A DNA stretch of 64,000 nt from Phaeobacter sp. G2 (GCA_025163595.1 CP104100.1:3596001-3660000); one strand, 5' to 3'. Positions 9,271-18,232 are shown, numbered from the stretch's first letter. Notes: generated by a model not told the origin, from the sequence alone. Program-made: numbers and translations.

Positions 9271-9984
9271 TCAGCCGGCCTGCTGCATCAAGCGCCACAG
9301 GGTTGAATCCAGCGCGGTTCCAATCGACACTGGCCTGCTCCCCATCGCGGCCTTGGCAGAAACCACCGAAACCAGTGTGGGCGATCGACCAGGGTTCACC
9401 TGTAGAACCGGTGCGCCTGAGGCTCCAAAATCAACCAGACATGACATTACCAAGGTTGTGCGCTGTCTTGCCAGAACCTCGCAACTGCGTTCCAAACTGG
9501 GGCGCGTCGCATGATTGAAGTTATAAGACAACACGCCTACTGCGTCTCCGCGATTGGCATTCAGGGACATGCCCAACGGCTGGATCTGACTCGAACTGAT
9601 CGGTCGAGACAGACGGAGCACCGCAATGTCGCTGCCCATCAGTGTGTCGCCTCTTTCACTGTGGCGATATCCAGGATGCACCACTGCTTTGGCAATGTTG
9701 CGTGCAGCCTTGGAACGTCGCCCCACAAGGCCCGCTTCAAATTTGATCGTCGTCGGATCAATCGCGCGTCCAGTTACCGGATCATACAGGCAATGGGCCG
9801 CGGTCAGTACTAAATTTGGCGCAATCAAGGATCCGGTACACATATTGCGTCCCGAAATATTCAGACGTCCAACCGCTTCCCACCCAGGTAGCGATCTTGC
9901 TCCAAATTGCGGATCATCCGCCCTCGCGCCGCTGGACATACTTGCAAGCAAGCAGGCCGCAGCCACAGCGATTATTTGTTTCAT
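9271..9984 (-). CDS. Secreted trypsin-like serine protease (S1 family)
   Basis: A predicted exported S1 peptidase of 237 residues. The signal peptide MKQIIAVAAACLLASMSSGARA is followed by a chymotrypsin fold. The triad is visible: His in TAAHC, Asp in SDIAVLRL, and Ser in FGASGAP, a variant of GDSGGP as in V8-like bacterial members. ATG 9984 is chosen over a TTG four codons upstream because GGAG sits correctly before it and the signal peptide begins there. It is convergent with the secretion operon. Substrate unknown; cleavage of the adhesin is only a hypothesis. Confidence 0.85.
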   Translation of the reverse strand: MKQIIAVAAACLLASMSSGARADDPQFGARSLPGWEAVGRLNISGRNMCTGSLIAPNLVLTAAHCLYDPVTGRAIDPTTIKFEAGLVGRRSKAARNIAKAVVHPGYRHSERGDTLMGSDIAVLRLSRPISSSQIQPLGMSLNANRGDAVGVLSYNFNHATRPSLERSCEVLARQRTTLVMSCLVDFGASGAPVLQVNPGRSPTLVSVVSAKAAMGSRPVSIGTALDSTLWRLMQQAG

Positions 9985-10990
9985 TTTCCACTCCAAATTC
10001 CCACATCGACATGTTTGTTCAGTCGTGCGGCTGGAATGGGGCCCAATCTTGTGCGTGGTGGACGAAATCGTGGACAGAATGTGGCAGCGTTAACAATTCC
10101 CTAACCCCCCGGTTATTGATGCTGCAGAATGGTGCTAAAACAGAGCAAAAGACCACCTGACGTTAAGACTCTTCTTAAGATTTTAGCCAAACACCTGTAA
10201 AAACGTGCATTTTTGTCTCGTTCATGCGCCCTAAAATACCTCTTGGACCACAAGACTTCGGTAAGAATTCGGTGGGCTGCTGCCAATTCTCACCCAATTG
10301 GGGCAAGAATCAGCCACGATTCGCATCGCAGCTCCTTCTGGATTCTCTTTCCAAATCAATAATTGCGCCTCGCTTCGTTAAGGTGTCGCCCTGCGGCAAT
10401 AAGAGAGGCTGCGCCACGGGTCAGCCAGCTACATCCGGCTGACTGTTTGTCCGCGCCCCGGCTGCGCAGGGGGCACGCCCCCTCCTGAGCCTTGCAGGTG
10501 CTACTGTGTGTCCAATGCCCCTGAGACATGGCGCCAGATCACGGCACAACCTCGCTTAGGAAGCTTTATTCTAGGGCCGCCTGGGCAATCCACAGAAGAC
10601 CAGCAACAGCGGAGCCTCTACAGCGCAGTCAAAATCTTTGGAGATGATGCAAAAGCGGACAGGCCGACCGACCGTGTTGCCACGAAAAATGCCCCGCCTG
10701 TCCTATTCACGACCTGCCGTGGGCAGAACCTGCAGCAGCTAGCCCTGCTCCCCCAGAGGAAAACGCGACCGCCGCACCCGGGTTTTAAAATCCTTGCGCC
10801 CATAGCGGGCCGTCACGTCAGCCTCGTAGACGGCAATCAACCGTCTGCCAACGGCGCCACGGAACGGCTCGCGGACAAGTCCCAGCAAACTGGTGGGGAG
10901 CCCGGCTCTTAATATTTCCACTTAAGAAGACATCGATTTCCCTTGAGGCAAATCACCAATAGCGCGCCAAGGCGGCGGCGCAGCGCCTGC
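9985..10990. other. 1 kb region without a convincing gene; possible decayed coding remnant
   Basis: This region lies upstream of the protease and downstream of the nucleoside hydrolase stop. Near 10090-10105 is a CtrA-like motif with one mismatch (TTAA, seven bases, CTAAC), about 105 bases before the protease start. On the minus strand around 10739-10921 a short frame reads like a protein C-terminus (VYEADVTARYGRKDF) but has no start context and a broken upstream part. It may be the relic of a lost gene. A GC-rich hairpin (AGGGGG/CCCCCT) lies near 10467-10482. No insertion-sequence ends or tRNA were found. Confidence 0.45.
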
Positions 10991-11911
10991 TCAGGGCAGC
11001 AATGCCAGGCGTTCAAGGAACAGTGTTTTCACCGCTTGCGCGTCGACATTGAGGCAAACCGAAGTCGCTGCTCGGCTGCCCTTGCCCGCTTCTACTGTCG
11101 CGCCTGAGGTCTCTCCGGTACAGGACACCCGGACCGGCAGTTTCTTGACCTCAAACAAGGTCGGGTGGCTGCAGGCAATCACCGCAGCAGGATCATGCAG
11201 GGAGCAGCCGTCAAACTTCCCCACGGTTTCATAAAAGTTCAGATAGAACTCTGACATCTTCTGCAACATCCCCCCCAATGCGGGCGACCGGGCCGCAATC
11301 GAGCTGAAATCGGCTGCGGTACACAGAATTTGATGGGTCACATCCAGCCCAACCATCACCAGATCCGCGCCGGAAGCAAAGACCACATCCGCCGCATGGG
11401 GGTCGTGGTAGATATTGGCCTCGGCATGAGCGGTGATATTGCCGCCTTCCTCCAGCGATCCGCCCATAATGACAATCCGCTTGAGGTTTTTGACAAACTC
11501 AGGGTCGCGCTGAATGGCCAGGGCGATATTGGTCAAAGGACCGATAGGGCACAGCACCAGCTCGCCCCGGTGTTCGCGGGCCATGCGGATCAGAAAATCC
11601 GCGGCCTCCTCTGCCACCGGCGCGCCTATGGGCTGCTGGGCTGGGATATCGCCAAAACCTTCGTCGCCATGAACCTGTGCCGACGGCGAGAACGGCGGCA
11701 AAGACAAAGGTGCCTCGGCCCCATGGGCCACCGGCACCTGCAAATCTGCGGCTTCGAGCAGGCGCAGGGCATTTCGCGTGGCAATCTGGGTGGTGACATT
11801 GCCAAAAACCGTGGTGAGCCCCAGAAGCGAGATTTCCGGCGCCGCCGCCGCGTAAAAGATCGCCATGGCATCATCAATGCCAGGATCCGTGTCAATTATC
11901 AGTTTAATCAT
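10991..11911 (-). CDS. Inosine/uridine-preferring nucleoside hydrolase
   Basis: An N-ribohydrolase of 306 residues that cleaves ribonucleosides to base plus ribose for purine/pyrimidine salvage. The hallmark DTDPGIDDA calcium-binding motif is at the N-terminus. PIGPLTNIA and IVIMGG are in the middle, and the DPAAV motif (LHDPAAVIA) supplies the late active-site Asp. ATG 11911 is preferred to the GTG at 11923, since GGAG lies 8 bases before it. The gene stands alone downstream of ychF, separated by the ychF terminator. Base specificity cannot be read from sequence. Confidence 0.9.
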   Translation of the reverse strand: MIKLIIDTDPGIDDAMAIFYAAAAPEISLLGLTTVFGNVTTQIATRNALRLLEAADLQVPVAHGAEAPLSLPPFSPSAQVHGDEGFGDIPAQQPIGAPVAEEAADFLIRMAREHRGELVLCPIGPLTNIALAIQRDPEFVKNLKRIVIMGGSLEEGGNITAHAEANIYHDPHAADVVFASGADLVMVGLDVTHQILCTAADFSSIAARSPALGGMLQKMSEFYLNFYETVGKFDGCSLHDPAAVIACSHPTLFEVKKLPVRVSCTGETSGATVEAGKGSRAATSVCLNVDAQAVKTLFLERLALLP

Positions 11912-12018
11912 GGCTGTCTCCACTTGGCGCCCCCGGCCGGCCTAGCATTTGCGCCCGCAGCGCTTCAAGCCCCGCCCCCAATTCAAGACCAGGGTTGCCA
12001 AAGCGGCATCCGGCAAAT

Positions 12019-12056
12019 CAAAAGAAAACCCCCATACATTTACACTGCATGGGGGA
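12019..12056 (-). terminator. Rho-independent terminator of ychF
   Basis: On the minus strand, CCCCCATGCA pairs with TGTATGGGGG around a short loop and is followed by TTTTCTTTT. It lies 50 bases after the ychF stop codon and before the nucleoside hydrolase gene. Confidence 0.85.
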
Positions 12057-12107
12057 GCATATCGGTAAAATGGCCATCGATAGGCCAGGATCACACTGCA
12101 AAAGCGT

Positions 12108-13205
12108 TTAGGTATTGAACAAGAAGTGCATCACATCGCCGTCTTGTACGATGTAGGATTTACCCTCGGCGCGCATCTTGCCGGCCTCTTTGGCGCCCTG
12201 TTCGCCATTGCAGGCAATAAAGTCCTCATAGGCAATGGTTTCGGCCCGGATAAAGCCCTTTTCAAAGTCGCCGTGGATGACACCGGCAGCCTGCGGCCCA
12301 GAGGTGCCCTGACGAATGGTCCAGGCCCGCGCCTCTTTGGGGCCGACGGTGAAATAGGTTTCCAGGTGCAGCAGCTCGTAGCCCGCACGAATAAGCCGGT
12401 CGAGTCCGGCTTCTTCAAGACCCATTTCCTCAAGAAACATCTGAGCTTCGTCTGCATCAAGCTGGCTGATCTCTTCTTCGATCTGCGCCGAAATTATCAC
12501 ATGTGAATTGCCCTGAGCCGCCGCCATTTCCGCAACTTTGGCAGAATGCGCGTTCCCTTCGGCTGATTCCGACTCACCGACGTTGCAGACATAGAGAACC
12601 GGCTTGGTGGACAAGAGCTGCAGCATCTTCCAGGCTTTGGCGTCTTCTTCGTCCACTTCTACCAGGCGGGCAGGCTTTCCCTCTTCCAGCATTTTCTGGG
12701 CTTCGGCCAGAAGACGCTCTTGTTGCTGGGCCTCTTTGTCATTGCCTTTTAGCTTGCGTACCAAATTGGCACGGCGCTTTTCGATGCTCTCGAGATCCGC
12801 CAGCATTAGCTCGGTCTCGATGGTTTCCGCATCCGCAACCGGATCAACGCGCCCGTCGACATGGGTCACGTCGCCATCCTCAAAGCAGCGCAAAACATGT
12901 GCAATTGCATCGGTTTCGCGGATATTTGCCAAGAACTGGTTGCCCAGGCCCTCGCCTTTGGAAGCGCCTTTTACCAGACCGGCAATATCGACAAAGGTCA
13001 TCCGGGTTGGGATGATCTGCTTTGAACCGGCAATCGCCGCCAGTTTGTCCAGGCGGCTGTCCGGCACGCCAACTTCACCCACATTGGGCTCGATGGTGCA
13101 GAACGGAAAATTCGCGGCCTGCGCCGATGCGGTTTTGGTCAATGCGTTGAACAAGGTCGACTTGCCGACGTTCGGCAGGCCCACAATTCCCATTTTAAAG
13201 CCCAT
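12108..13205 (-). CDS. ychF: Redox-regulated ATPase/GTPase YchF (OLA1 family)
   Basis: A universally conserved Obg-related P-loop NTPase of 365 residues, the normal family length. It prefers ATP and associates with ribosomes. Seen: G1 motif GLPNVGKST near the N-terminus, G3-type DIAGLVKGASKGEG, a coiled-coil insertion in the middle and a C-terminal TGS-like domain ending FLFNT. Start ATG 13205 has a perfect AGGAGG; the frame extends upstream but that part is outside the family. Confidence 0.96.
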   Translation of the reverse strand: MGFKMGIVGLPNVGKSTLFNALTKTASAQAANFPFCTIEPNVGEVGVPDSRLDKLAAIAGSKQIIPTRMTFVDIAGLVKGASKGEGLGNQFLANIRETDAIAHVLRCFEDGDVTHVDGRVDPVADAETIETELMLADLESIEKRRANLVRKLKGNDKEAQQQERLLAEAQKMLEEGKPARLVEVDEEDAKAWKMLQLLSTKPVLYVCNVGESESAEGNAHSAKVAEMAAAQGNSHVIISAQIEEEISQLDADEAQMFLEEMGLEEAGLDRLIRAGYELLHLETYFTVGPKEARAWTIRQGTSGPQAAGVIHGDFEKGFIRAETIAYEDFIACNGEQGAKEAGKMRAEGKSYIVQDGDVMHFLFNT

Positions 13206-13436
13206 CTCGGCCTCCTGATGCCATTTGGCAATGGCTTCTAGGCAGCATTGCGTCCCGGCGCAAGGTAGCATCGCCCGCCGAGCCTTGCCTGACTTCACGC
13301 GCAGATCTCTTGACCCGCAGCAGCACACTGTTAAATGTGAAATCTTCACTTATGATATCATAAACGTGTGCGCAGGTTTAAATCGCCGATTCTTATCCTA
13401 CCTCCTCCCAAGTTCCATGACGTTTTGAGGAAAGAC

Positions 13437-13931
13437 ATGAAAAAAAGAATTCTTCTCTCTGCGGTTCTCACCGCAGGGCTCGCGAGCTCCGCCTTTGGGC
13501 AGGAGATCGTTCTTGGCGCAGGCTACTCCGACTATTCACTGAATGGCGCAGAGGATGGTGCGATCCTGTCACTGGAGTACAACCATCGCCCCTTTTATGA
13601 AGGCAATGTGTTTTCCGCACGACTGGCGGGCGCGGTTGAAGTGGTTGACACAGGGGATGCCTTTGTAGGGGGCGGCCTAAGTGGCAAATGGGACCTGAAA
13701 CAGGATTGGTTTATCGAGGCCAGCGTTTTGCCCGGTGCCTTTATTGAAGGCACTGCCGTGAACGATCTCGGCTCTACCTTTGAAATCCGCAGCCAGCTTG
13801 CGGTGGGCAAACAGTTCAAGAACGGCAAGGCCCTATCTCTAGCGCTCAGCCATAAATCCAATGCCTCGACAGCCGACATCAATCCTGGTGTGAATAGTTT
13901 GACCCTGCGTTGGCATATTCCGCTGAACTAG
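13437..13931 (+). CDS. PagL-like lipid A 3-O-deacylase (acyloxyacyl hydrolase)
   Basis: An outer-membrane beta-barrel enzyme of 164 residues with signal peptide MKKRILLSAVLTAGLASSAFG. Alternating hydrophobic strands fit an eight-stranded barrel. Near the C-terminus, SHKSNA matches the PagL active-site pattern His-x-Ser-Asn, followed by an NPGVNS segment. PagL removes the 3-O-linked acyl chain from lipid A. ATG 13437 follows GAGGAAA at good spacing. The gene stands alone between divergent ychF and trpA. Assignment rests on the short His-x-Ser-Asn motif and the barrel pattern. Confidence 0.75.
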   Translation: MKKRILLSAVLTAGLASSAFGQEIVLGAGYSDYSLNGAEDGAILSLEYNHRPFYEGNVFSARLAGAVEVVDTGDAFVGGGLSGKWDLKQDWFIEASVLPGAFIEGTAVNDLGSTFEIRSQLAVGKQFKNGKALSLALSHKSNASTADINPGVNSLTLRWHIPLN

Positions 13932-13973
13932 CGGATCAAAACGCAAATGGGCTCAGCCTCGGGATTGATTTCC

Positions 13974-14011
13974 CTTGCAACTTTCGGCACACCGGAGCGG
14001 TAAGTTGCAAG
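13974..14011 (+). repeat. Perfect inverted repeat upstream of trpA
   Basis: CTTGCAACTT at 13974-13983 is exactly inverted at 14002-14011 (AAGTTGCAAG), with an 18-base loop. It ends about 10 bases before the trpA ATG and abuts its probable Shine-Dalgarno sequence (AGAGG). It has no T-run. It could be an operator or an mRNA hairpin affecting trpA translation; function is inferred. Confidence 0.55.
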
Positions 14012-14021
14012 AGGCCTGACC

Positions 14022-14813
14022 ATGACCCGTATTGATGCCAAATTCGCCGAACTCAAAGCTGCCGGCAAAAAGGCCTTTGTCTCCTATGTCATGGCTGGTG
14101 ACCCAGACTATGAGCGCTCGCTAGAGCTGGTAAAGGGCCTGCCAGCGGCGGGTGTCGACATTATCGAACTTGGCCTGCCCTTCACCGATCCCATGGCCGA
14201 CGGCCCCACTATTCAGCTGGCAGGCCAGCGCGCGCTTGATGGCGGCATGACCCTGGAAAAAACGCTGCAGCTGGCCGCTGAGTTCCGCAGGGATGACAAC
14301 ACCACCCCCATCGTTTTGATGGGGTATTACAACCCGATCTACAGTCGCGGTGTCGACAAGTTCCTGCTGGATGCCAAAGCCGCCGGCATTGACGGGTTGA
14401 TCGTGGTGGACCTGCCCCCTGAAGAAGACGATGAACTGTGCATTCCGGCACAAAAAGCGGGTTTGAACTTTATCCGGCTGGCAACCCCAACAACCGATGA
14501 CAAACGCCTGCCCACCGTGCTGCAGAACACCTCTGGGTTTGTCTACTATGTCTCCGTCACCGGCATTACCGGTTCAGCCGAAGCCCAGGCGGGCGATGTC
14601 GGCCCCGAAGTGGCCCGTATCAAAGCTTCGACTGATCTGCCGGTCATCGTCGGGTTTGGCATCAACACGCCAGAAAAAGCACAGAACATTGCCTCGATCT
14701 CTGACGGGGCCGTGGTTGGCAGCGCCATCGTCAGCCAGATGGCAAGCGGCAAGCCGGTGTCTCAGGTGCTGGGTTTTGTAAAATCCCTCGCGGATGGCGC
14801 CCATCGGGGCTAA
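14022..14813 (+). CDS. trpA: Tryptophan synthase alpha chain
   Basis: A 263-residue TIM-barrel enzyme that cleaves indole-3-glycerol phosphate to indole and glyceraldehyde-3-phosphate; indole is channelled to TrpB. The catalytic Glu is in [16 protein letters not shown] and the catalytic Asp in the ...[13 protein letters not shown] strand; GYYNP and GFGIN phosphate-loop motifs are present. The trpB gene is about 6 kb away on the other strand with trpF, so trpA is not in a trpFBA operon. A strong terminator follows. Confidence 0.97.
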   Translation: MTRIDAKFAELKAAGKKAFVSYVMAGDPDYERSLELVKGLPAAGVDIIELGLPFTDPMADGPTIQLAGQRALDGGMTLEKTLQLAAEFRRDDNTTPIVLMGYYNPIYSRGVDKFLLDAKAAGIDGLIVVDLPPEEDDELCIPAQKAGLNFIRLATPTTDDKRLPTVLQNTSGFVYYVSVTGITGSAEAQAGDVGPEVARIKASTDLPVIVGFGINTPEKAQNIASISDGAVVGSAIVSQMASGKPVSQVLGFVKSLADGAHRG

Positions 14814-14841
14814 CTATTTTCACAGTTCCGGAACAAGACTG

Positions 14842-14875
14842 GGTCGCGCCTTTGGGTGCGGCCTTTTGCGTTTTG
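14842..14875 (+). terminator. Rho-independent terminator of trpA
   Basis: GGTCGCGCC pairs with GGTGCGGCC (nine pairs with two G-U) around a short loop, followed by TTTTGCGTTTT. It lies about 30 bases after the trpA stop. Confidence 0.85.
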
Positions 14876-14953
14876 GGAAGGGCACTCTGAGTGTTGCAGT
14901 GAGCGCTTAAAATTGGTAAGGAAACCTTACCACACCAAAGCGAGGGTTTATCC

Positions 14954-16120
14954 GTGCCGGTAATCACCAATATTCAGGATCTGAAACGCATCTACGAACG
15001 GCGGGTGCCGCGGATGTTTTTTGACTATGCGGAAAGCGGCAGCTGGACCGAACAGACCTTTCGCGAAAACACATCTGACTTTGAACAGATCCGCCTGCGC
15101 CAACGGGTTGCGGTAGATATGTCAGGGCGCAGCACTGCCGCGCAGATGATCGGTGAAGATGTCGCCATGCCCGTGGCCCTGGCGCCGGTTGGGCTGACTG
15201 GCATGCAACATGCCGATGGTGAAATCAAAGCCGCCAAAGCCGCCGAAGACTTTGGCGTCCCCTTTACACTGTCGACCATGTCCATCAATTCGATCGAGGA
15301 TGTCGCCGAAGCAACAACCAAACCCTTCTGGTTCCAGCTCTATACAATGAACGACGCAGACTACGTGCGGCGGCTGATCCAGCGGGCCAAGGATGCCAAA
15401 TGCTCGGCCCTGGTGATCACCCTGGATTTGCAGATCCTCGGTCAGCGGCACAAGGACCTGAAAAACGGTCTGTCCGCGCCGCCAAAGCTGACGCCAAAAA
15501 CCATCGCCAATCTGATGACCAAATGGGCCTGGGGCATCGAAATGCTTGGCGCTAAACGACGTGAGTTTGGCAATATTGTCGGCCATGTCGACGGTATCTC
15601 CGATGCCTCTTCGCTGGGGGCCTGGACTGCGGAACAGTTCGACCTGTCGCTGGACTGGGACAAGATTGCCAAGCTGAAGGAAATGTGGGGCGGCAAGGTG
15701 ATCCTCAAGGGTATTCTGGATGCCGAAGACGCCAAGATGGCAGTCAAAGTCGGGGCAGATGCAATTGTTGTCTCCAACCACGGCGGCCGCCAGCTGGACG
15801 GCGCGCTGAGCTCGATCCGAATGTTGCCGCAGATCATGGATGCGGTTGGCGGAGAGGTCGAGATCATCCTGGACAGCGGCATTCGCTCAGGTCAGGACGT
15901 GCTGAAATCGCTGGCCATGGGCGCCTCTGGCACCATGATTGGCCGCGCCTTTGTCTACGGGCTGGGCGCCATGGGACAAAAAGGCGTCACCACGGCGCTG
16001 GAGGTGATCCACAAAGAGTTGGACACCACCATGGCGCTCTGTGGCGAGCGCGACATTGCCAACCTCGGGCGGCACAATCTGCTGATCCCCAAGGATTTTG
16101 AAGGCGACTGGCAGGACTGA
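14954..16120 (+). CDS. lldD: FMN-dependent alpha-hydroxy-acid dehydrogenase (L-lactate dehydrogenase type)
   Basis: A 388-residue member of the flavocytochrome b2/glycolate oxidase family that oxidises L-2-hydroxy acids, most likely L-lactate, with FMN. The signature SNHGGRQLD contains the catalytic His and substrate-binding Arg. An FFDYAESGS segment at the N-terminus and GIRSGQDVLK/GRAFVYG phosphate-binding loops are also seen. GTG start at 14954 behind GAGG. It ends five bases from the stop of the convergent HTTM gene. Exact substrate (lactate or another 2-hydroxy acid) is not decided by sequence. Confidence 0.88.
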   Translation: MPVITNIQDLKRIYERRVPRMFFDYAESGSWTEQTFRENTSDFEQIRLRQRVAVDMSGRSTAAQMIGEDVAMPVALAPVGLTGMQHADGEIKAAKAAEDFGVPFTLSTMSINSIEDVAEATTKPFWFQLYTMNDADYVRRLIQRAKDAKCSALVITLDLQILGQRHKDLKNGLSAPPKLTPKTIANLMTKWAWGIEMLGAKRREFGNIVGHVDGISDASSLGAWTAEQFDLSLDWDKIAKLKEMWGGKVILKGILDAEDAKMAVKVGADAIVVSNHGGRQLDGALSSIRMLPQIMDAVGGEVEIILDSGIRSGQDVLKSLAMGASGTMIGRAFVYGLGAMGQKGVTTALEVIHKELDTTMALCGERDIANLGRHNLLIPKDFEGDWQD

Positions 16121-16125
16121 ACCCC

Positions 16126-16845
16126 TTAGAAAATCCGGTCCTGAAACCAGATCAGGGCCGGATAGGCACAGAGCCAGATCCAGAAAAACCGGTTCAGTCC
16201 AAAAAAGCAGGCGTTGGAAAAGTGAAACCCGGCAGCACACAGTAGCGCCAGCTTCAGCGCCACCGGATCCAACAGAGCCAGCGGAAAGACCAGCTCGAAA
16301 AGGATCACCGCCCAGCCCATCACAAACAGAAAACGCGGATGATCCGCCAGCCCCCGCAGTCCCTCGCTCACCGGATAGGCGGAAAAGCGAAAGACATCGC
16401 GCAGGGCCTCCCCCCGCTGCCATTCCGGGTTCACCACCTTGACCAGGCCTGAGACAAAATATGACAGCACCAATTGCACCGCCAGATAAGACAGTGCCAT
16501 CTCCTGCCAGAACGCTGTTGGCGCCAGATGCGCCAGGCTCAGACAGCTGAGGATCAGCATGGTCATCTTGTCGCTGCCGCCATTATAGGGCCCCTGATAG
16601 CGCCAGAGCATGGCCAGGCTAATCCCCCAAAGCCCCCAAACAGGCCAGGCGCCGCCAATGCCCAGCCCCATGACAACACAAAGCACCAAGCGCGGCACAA
16701 AGATCATCCGGTCCCGCAGCCCCAACGCACCCAGTGCCAGGTGCTCCAGGCTTTGCTGAGCAATGGCGAAGGCCAGCAAAAGCTGCATCCAGCCCATCGC
16801 CTGCCCCGCTGAAAGCCCCTGCTGCAAGAAACTCAGGCCACTCAT
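16126..16845 (-). CDS. HTTM-domain integral membrane protein
   Basis: A 239-residue multi-pass membrane protein with about seven hydrophobic segments. The pattern (NGGSD-KMT segment, SGLVKVVNPEW, and H-SNACFFGLNRFFWIW near the C-terminus) matches the horizontally transferred transmembrane (HTTM) family, distantly related to vitamin-K gamma-carboxylase. Its start overlaps the stop of the upstream 141-codon gene (ATGA), so the two are translationally coupled. The biochemical role of bacterial HTTM proteins is largely unknown. Confidence 0.75.
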   Translation of the reverse strand: MSGLSFLQQGLSAGQAMGWMQLLLAFAIAQQSLEHLALGALGLRDRMIFVPRLVLCVVMGLGIGGAWPVWGLWGISLAMLWRYQGPYNGGSDKMTMLILSCLSLAHLAPTAFWQEMALSYLAVQLVLSYFVSGLVKVVNPEWQRGEALRDVFRFSAYPVSEGLRGLADHPRFLFVMGWAVILFELVFPLALLDPVALKLALLCAAGFHFSNACFFGLNRFFWIWLCAYPALIWFQDRIF

Positions 16846-17267
16846 CCCACCGCCTCCTGTAGGGTGATCAGAGAAACAGGACTGCTTTCATATTCCACCA
16901 GCTTGACGATCTGCCCCTGCTCACGCGACACAAACACAAGGCGAAACTGCAGCTCTTGTTGTCCGGCAGGTAATAGCCGCGCAACCCGAAGGTTGATTTC
17001 GTCGACGCTATGCTGACTGGGCTCATCAATCAGACGCTCAGAGCAGCTGACCAGATAGAGCTGCTCATTCCATTCCGGGTTCCACAGCATGCGCCGCAGG
17101 ATTTGACCAAACCCAAGATGCCCAGGCCGCGGACGGTCCTCCTGCCAGTCCCCCACCCGGCCAGCCTCAATCAGGCGGTATTCAATCCGCGGCGAAGGCG
17201 CCACGGTCTTGAAAAACCGCCAGGAGGGAATCACCGTTGGCAAAAAGAGGGAAAAGAGATGCAGCAC
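16842..17267 (-). CDS. Conserved-looking protein of unknown function, coupled to HTTM gene
   Basis: 141 residues, not recognised. One N-terminal hydrophobic stretch (LFSLFLPTVIPSWRFF) could be a membrane anchor or uncleaved signal. The rest is soluble-looking with a W/R-rich middle (LRRMLWNPEWNEQLYLV) and alternating strands. It overlaps the HTTM gene by four bases, so a shared membrane function is likely. In this class of pair the small protein is probably periplasmic, but topology cannot be proved here. Confidence 0.65.
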   Translation of the reverse strand: MLHLFSLFLPTVIPSWRFFKTVAPSPRIEYRLIEAGRVGDWQEDRPRPGHLGFGQILRRMLWNPEWNEQLYLVSCSERLIDEPSQHSVDEINLRVARLLPAGQQELQFRLVFVSREQGQIVKLVEYESSPVSLITLQEAVG

Positions 17268-17572
17268 CTCAGCAGGCTCCGGAGAATGGACAGGGTTTCC
17301 AGACTAACCTATGGCCTTTAATACTTCCCTTAGCACCCGCGGCTTTACCGCATCCCATATCTGTGCGCCGCCTCGCGACAGATCACCTTTTTCAGTCCCT
17401 TTCATTTGGACAAAAATATCCCGGCGGAAGGTCGCAGTCCGGGGGCAGCGCTCGCAACTGGCAGTTCAAGCGAATGCCCCCTTGCGAGAATCCCAAATCC
17501 CCTGTAAGCGCAGGCCTTCACGTGGAGTGACAGCCTTGGAGGCACTCCACCTAGATATATTGGAGAATACAA
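17268..17572. other. Promoter and leader region of rplY
   Basis: This 305-base divergent region lies between the 141-codon gene and rplY. It contains the leader hairpin at 17522-17550. Short frames here show no protein features. I could not assign a clear -35/-10 pair. Confidence 0.5.
17522..17550 (+). promoter_or_regulatory. Hairpin in rplY leader
   Basis: GTGGAGTG and CACTCCAC form a perfect 8-bp stem with a 13-base loop, ending 22 bases before the rplY ATG and just upstream of its GGAG. The position would suit translational or autogenous control, but this is inference; no leader motif for L25 is known to me here. Confidence 0.45.
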
Positions 17573-18205
17573 ATGGCAAAAGAGATTCCTGATCTCGTCG
17601 CCGAGGAACGTGCGGGGACGGGCAAGGGCGCCGCTCGCGCAGCACGTCGTGCTGGCATGGTTCCTGGTGTTGTTTACGGTGGTGACGCGGATCCCCTTTC
17701 GATCCAGATCCCGTTCAACGTTCTGTTGAAAAAGCTGAAAGCCGGCAAATTCAAGTCCACCCTGTGGAACCTGAAAGTTGAAGGCCAGGAAGACGTGCGC
17801 GTGATCTGCCGCGACGTTCAGCGTGACGTTGTCAAAGACCTGCCCACGCACCTCGACCTGATGCGCCTGCGCCGGACTTCGGAAATCAACCTGTTCATCC
17901 CGGTTGAATTCATCAACGAAGACACCTGCCCCGGCGTCAAAAAGGGCGGCATGCTTGCTGTTGTTCGCCCCGAAGTCGAGCTGGTTGTTACCGCAGGTGA
18001 CATCCCTGAGAAGCTCACCGTTGATCTGGCGAACAGCCAAATCGGCGACGTGATCACTATCTCCTCGATCGAGCTGCCAAAAGGCGCGCGTCCAACAATC
18101 GACCGCGACTTCGTTATTGCAAATATCGCAGCACCTGGTGGCATCTCTGCCGCTGACGAAGACGAAGACGCCGGCGAAGAAGCCGCTGCTGCTGCTGAAG
18201 AGTAA
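17573..18205 (+). CDS. rplY: Ribosomal protein L25/general stress protein Ctc
   Basis: A 210-residue long-form L25 (TL5/Ctc type). It has an N-terminal 5S-rRNA-binding domain ([19 protein letters not shown]), a C-terminal beta domain, and an acidic/Ala tail ([16 protein letters not shown]) common in alphaproteobacterial L25. GGAG precedes the ATG. A strong terminator follows. It binds 5S rRNA in the large ribosomal subunit. Confidence 0.95.
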   Translation: MAKEIPDLVAEERAGTGKGAARAARRAGMVPGVVYGGDADPLSIQIPFNVLLKKLKAGKFKSTLWNLKVEGQEDVRVICRDVQRDVVKDLPTHLDLMRLRRTSEINLFIPVEFINEDTCPGVKKGGMLAVVRPEVELVVTAGDIPEKLTVDLANSQIGDVITISSIELPKGARPTIDRDFVIANIAAPGGISAADEDEDAGEEAAAAAEE

Positions 18206-18232
18206 AATCACCTCCCCTTTGGGATGTGATGA

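Noticed and set aside
10508..10912. Plus-strand frame of 134 codons in the 1 kb gap
   Set aside because: No SD, no domain, and composition like random GC-rich sequence.
10171..10930. CTTCTTAAG at 10171 and CTTAAGAAG near 10922 as possible ends of a mobile element
   Set aside because: The shared core is itself palindromic, so the match is cheap; no transposase or target duplication is seen.
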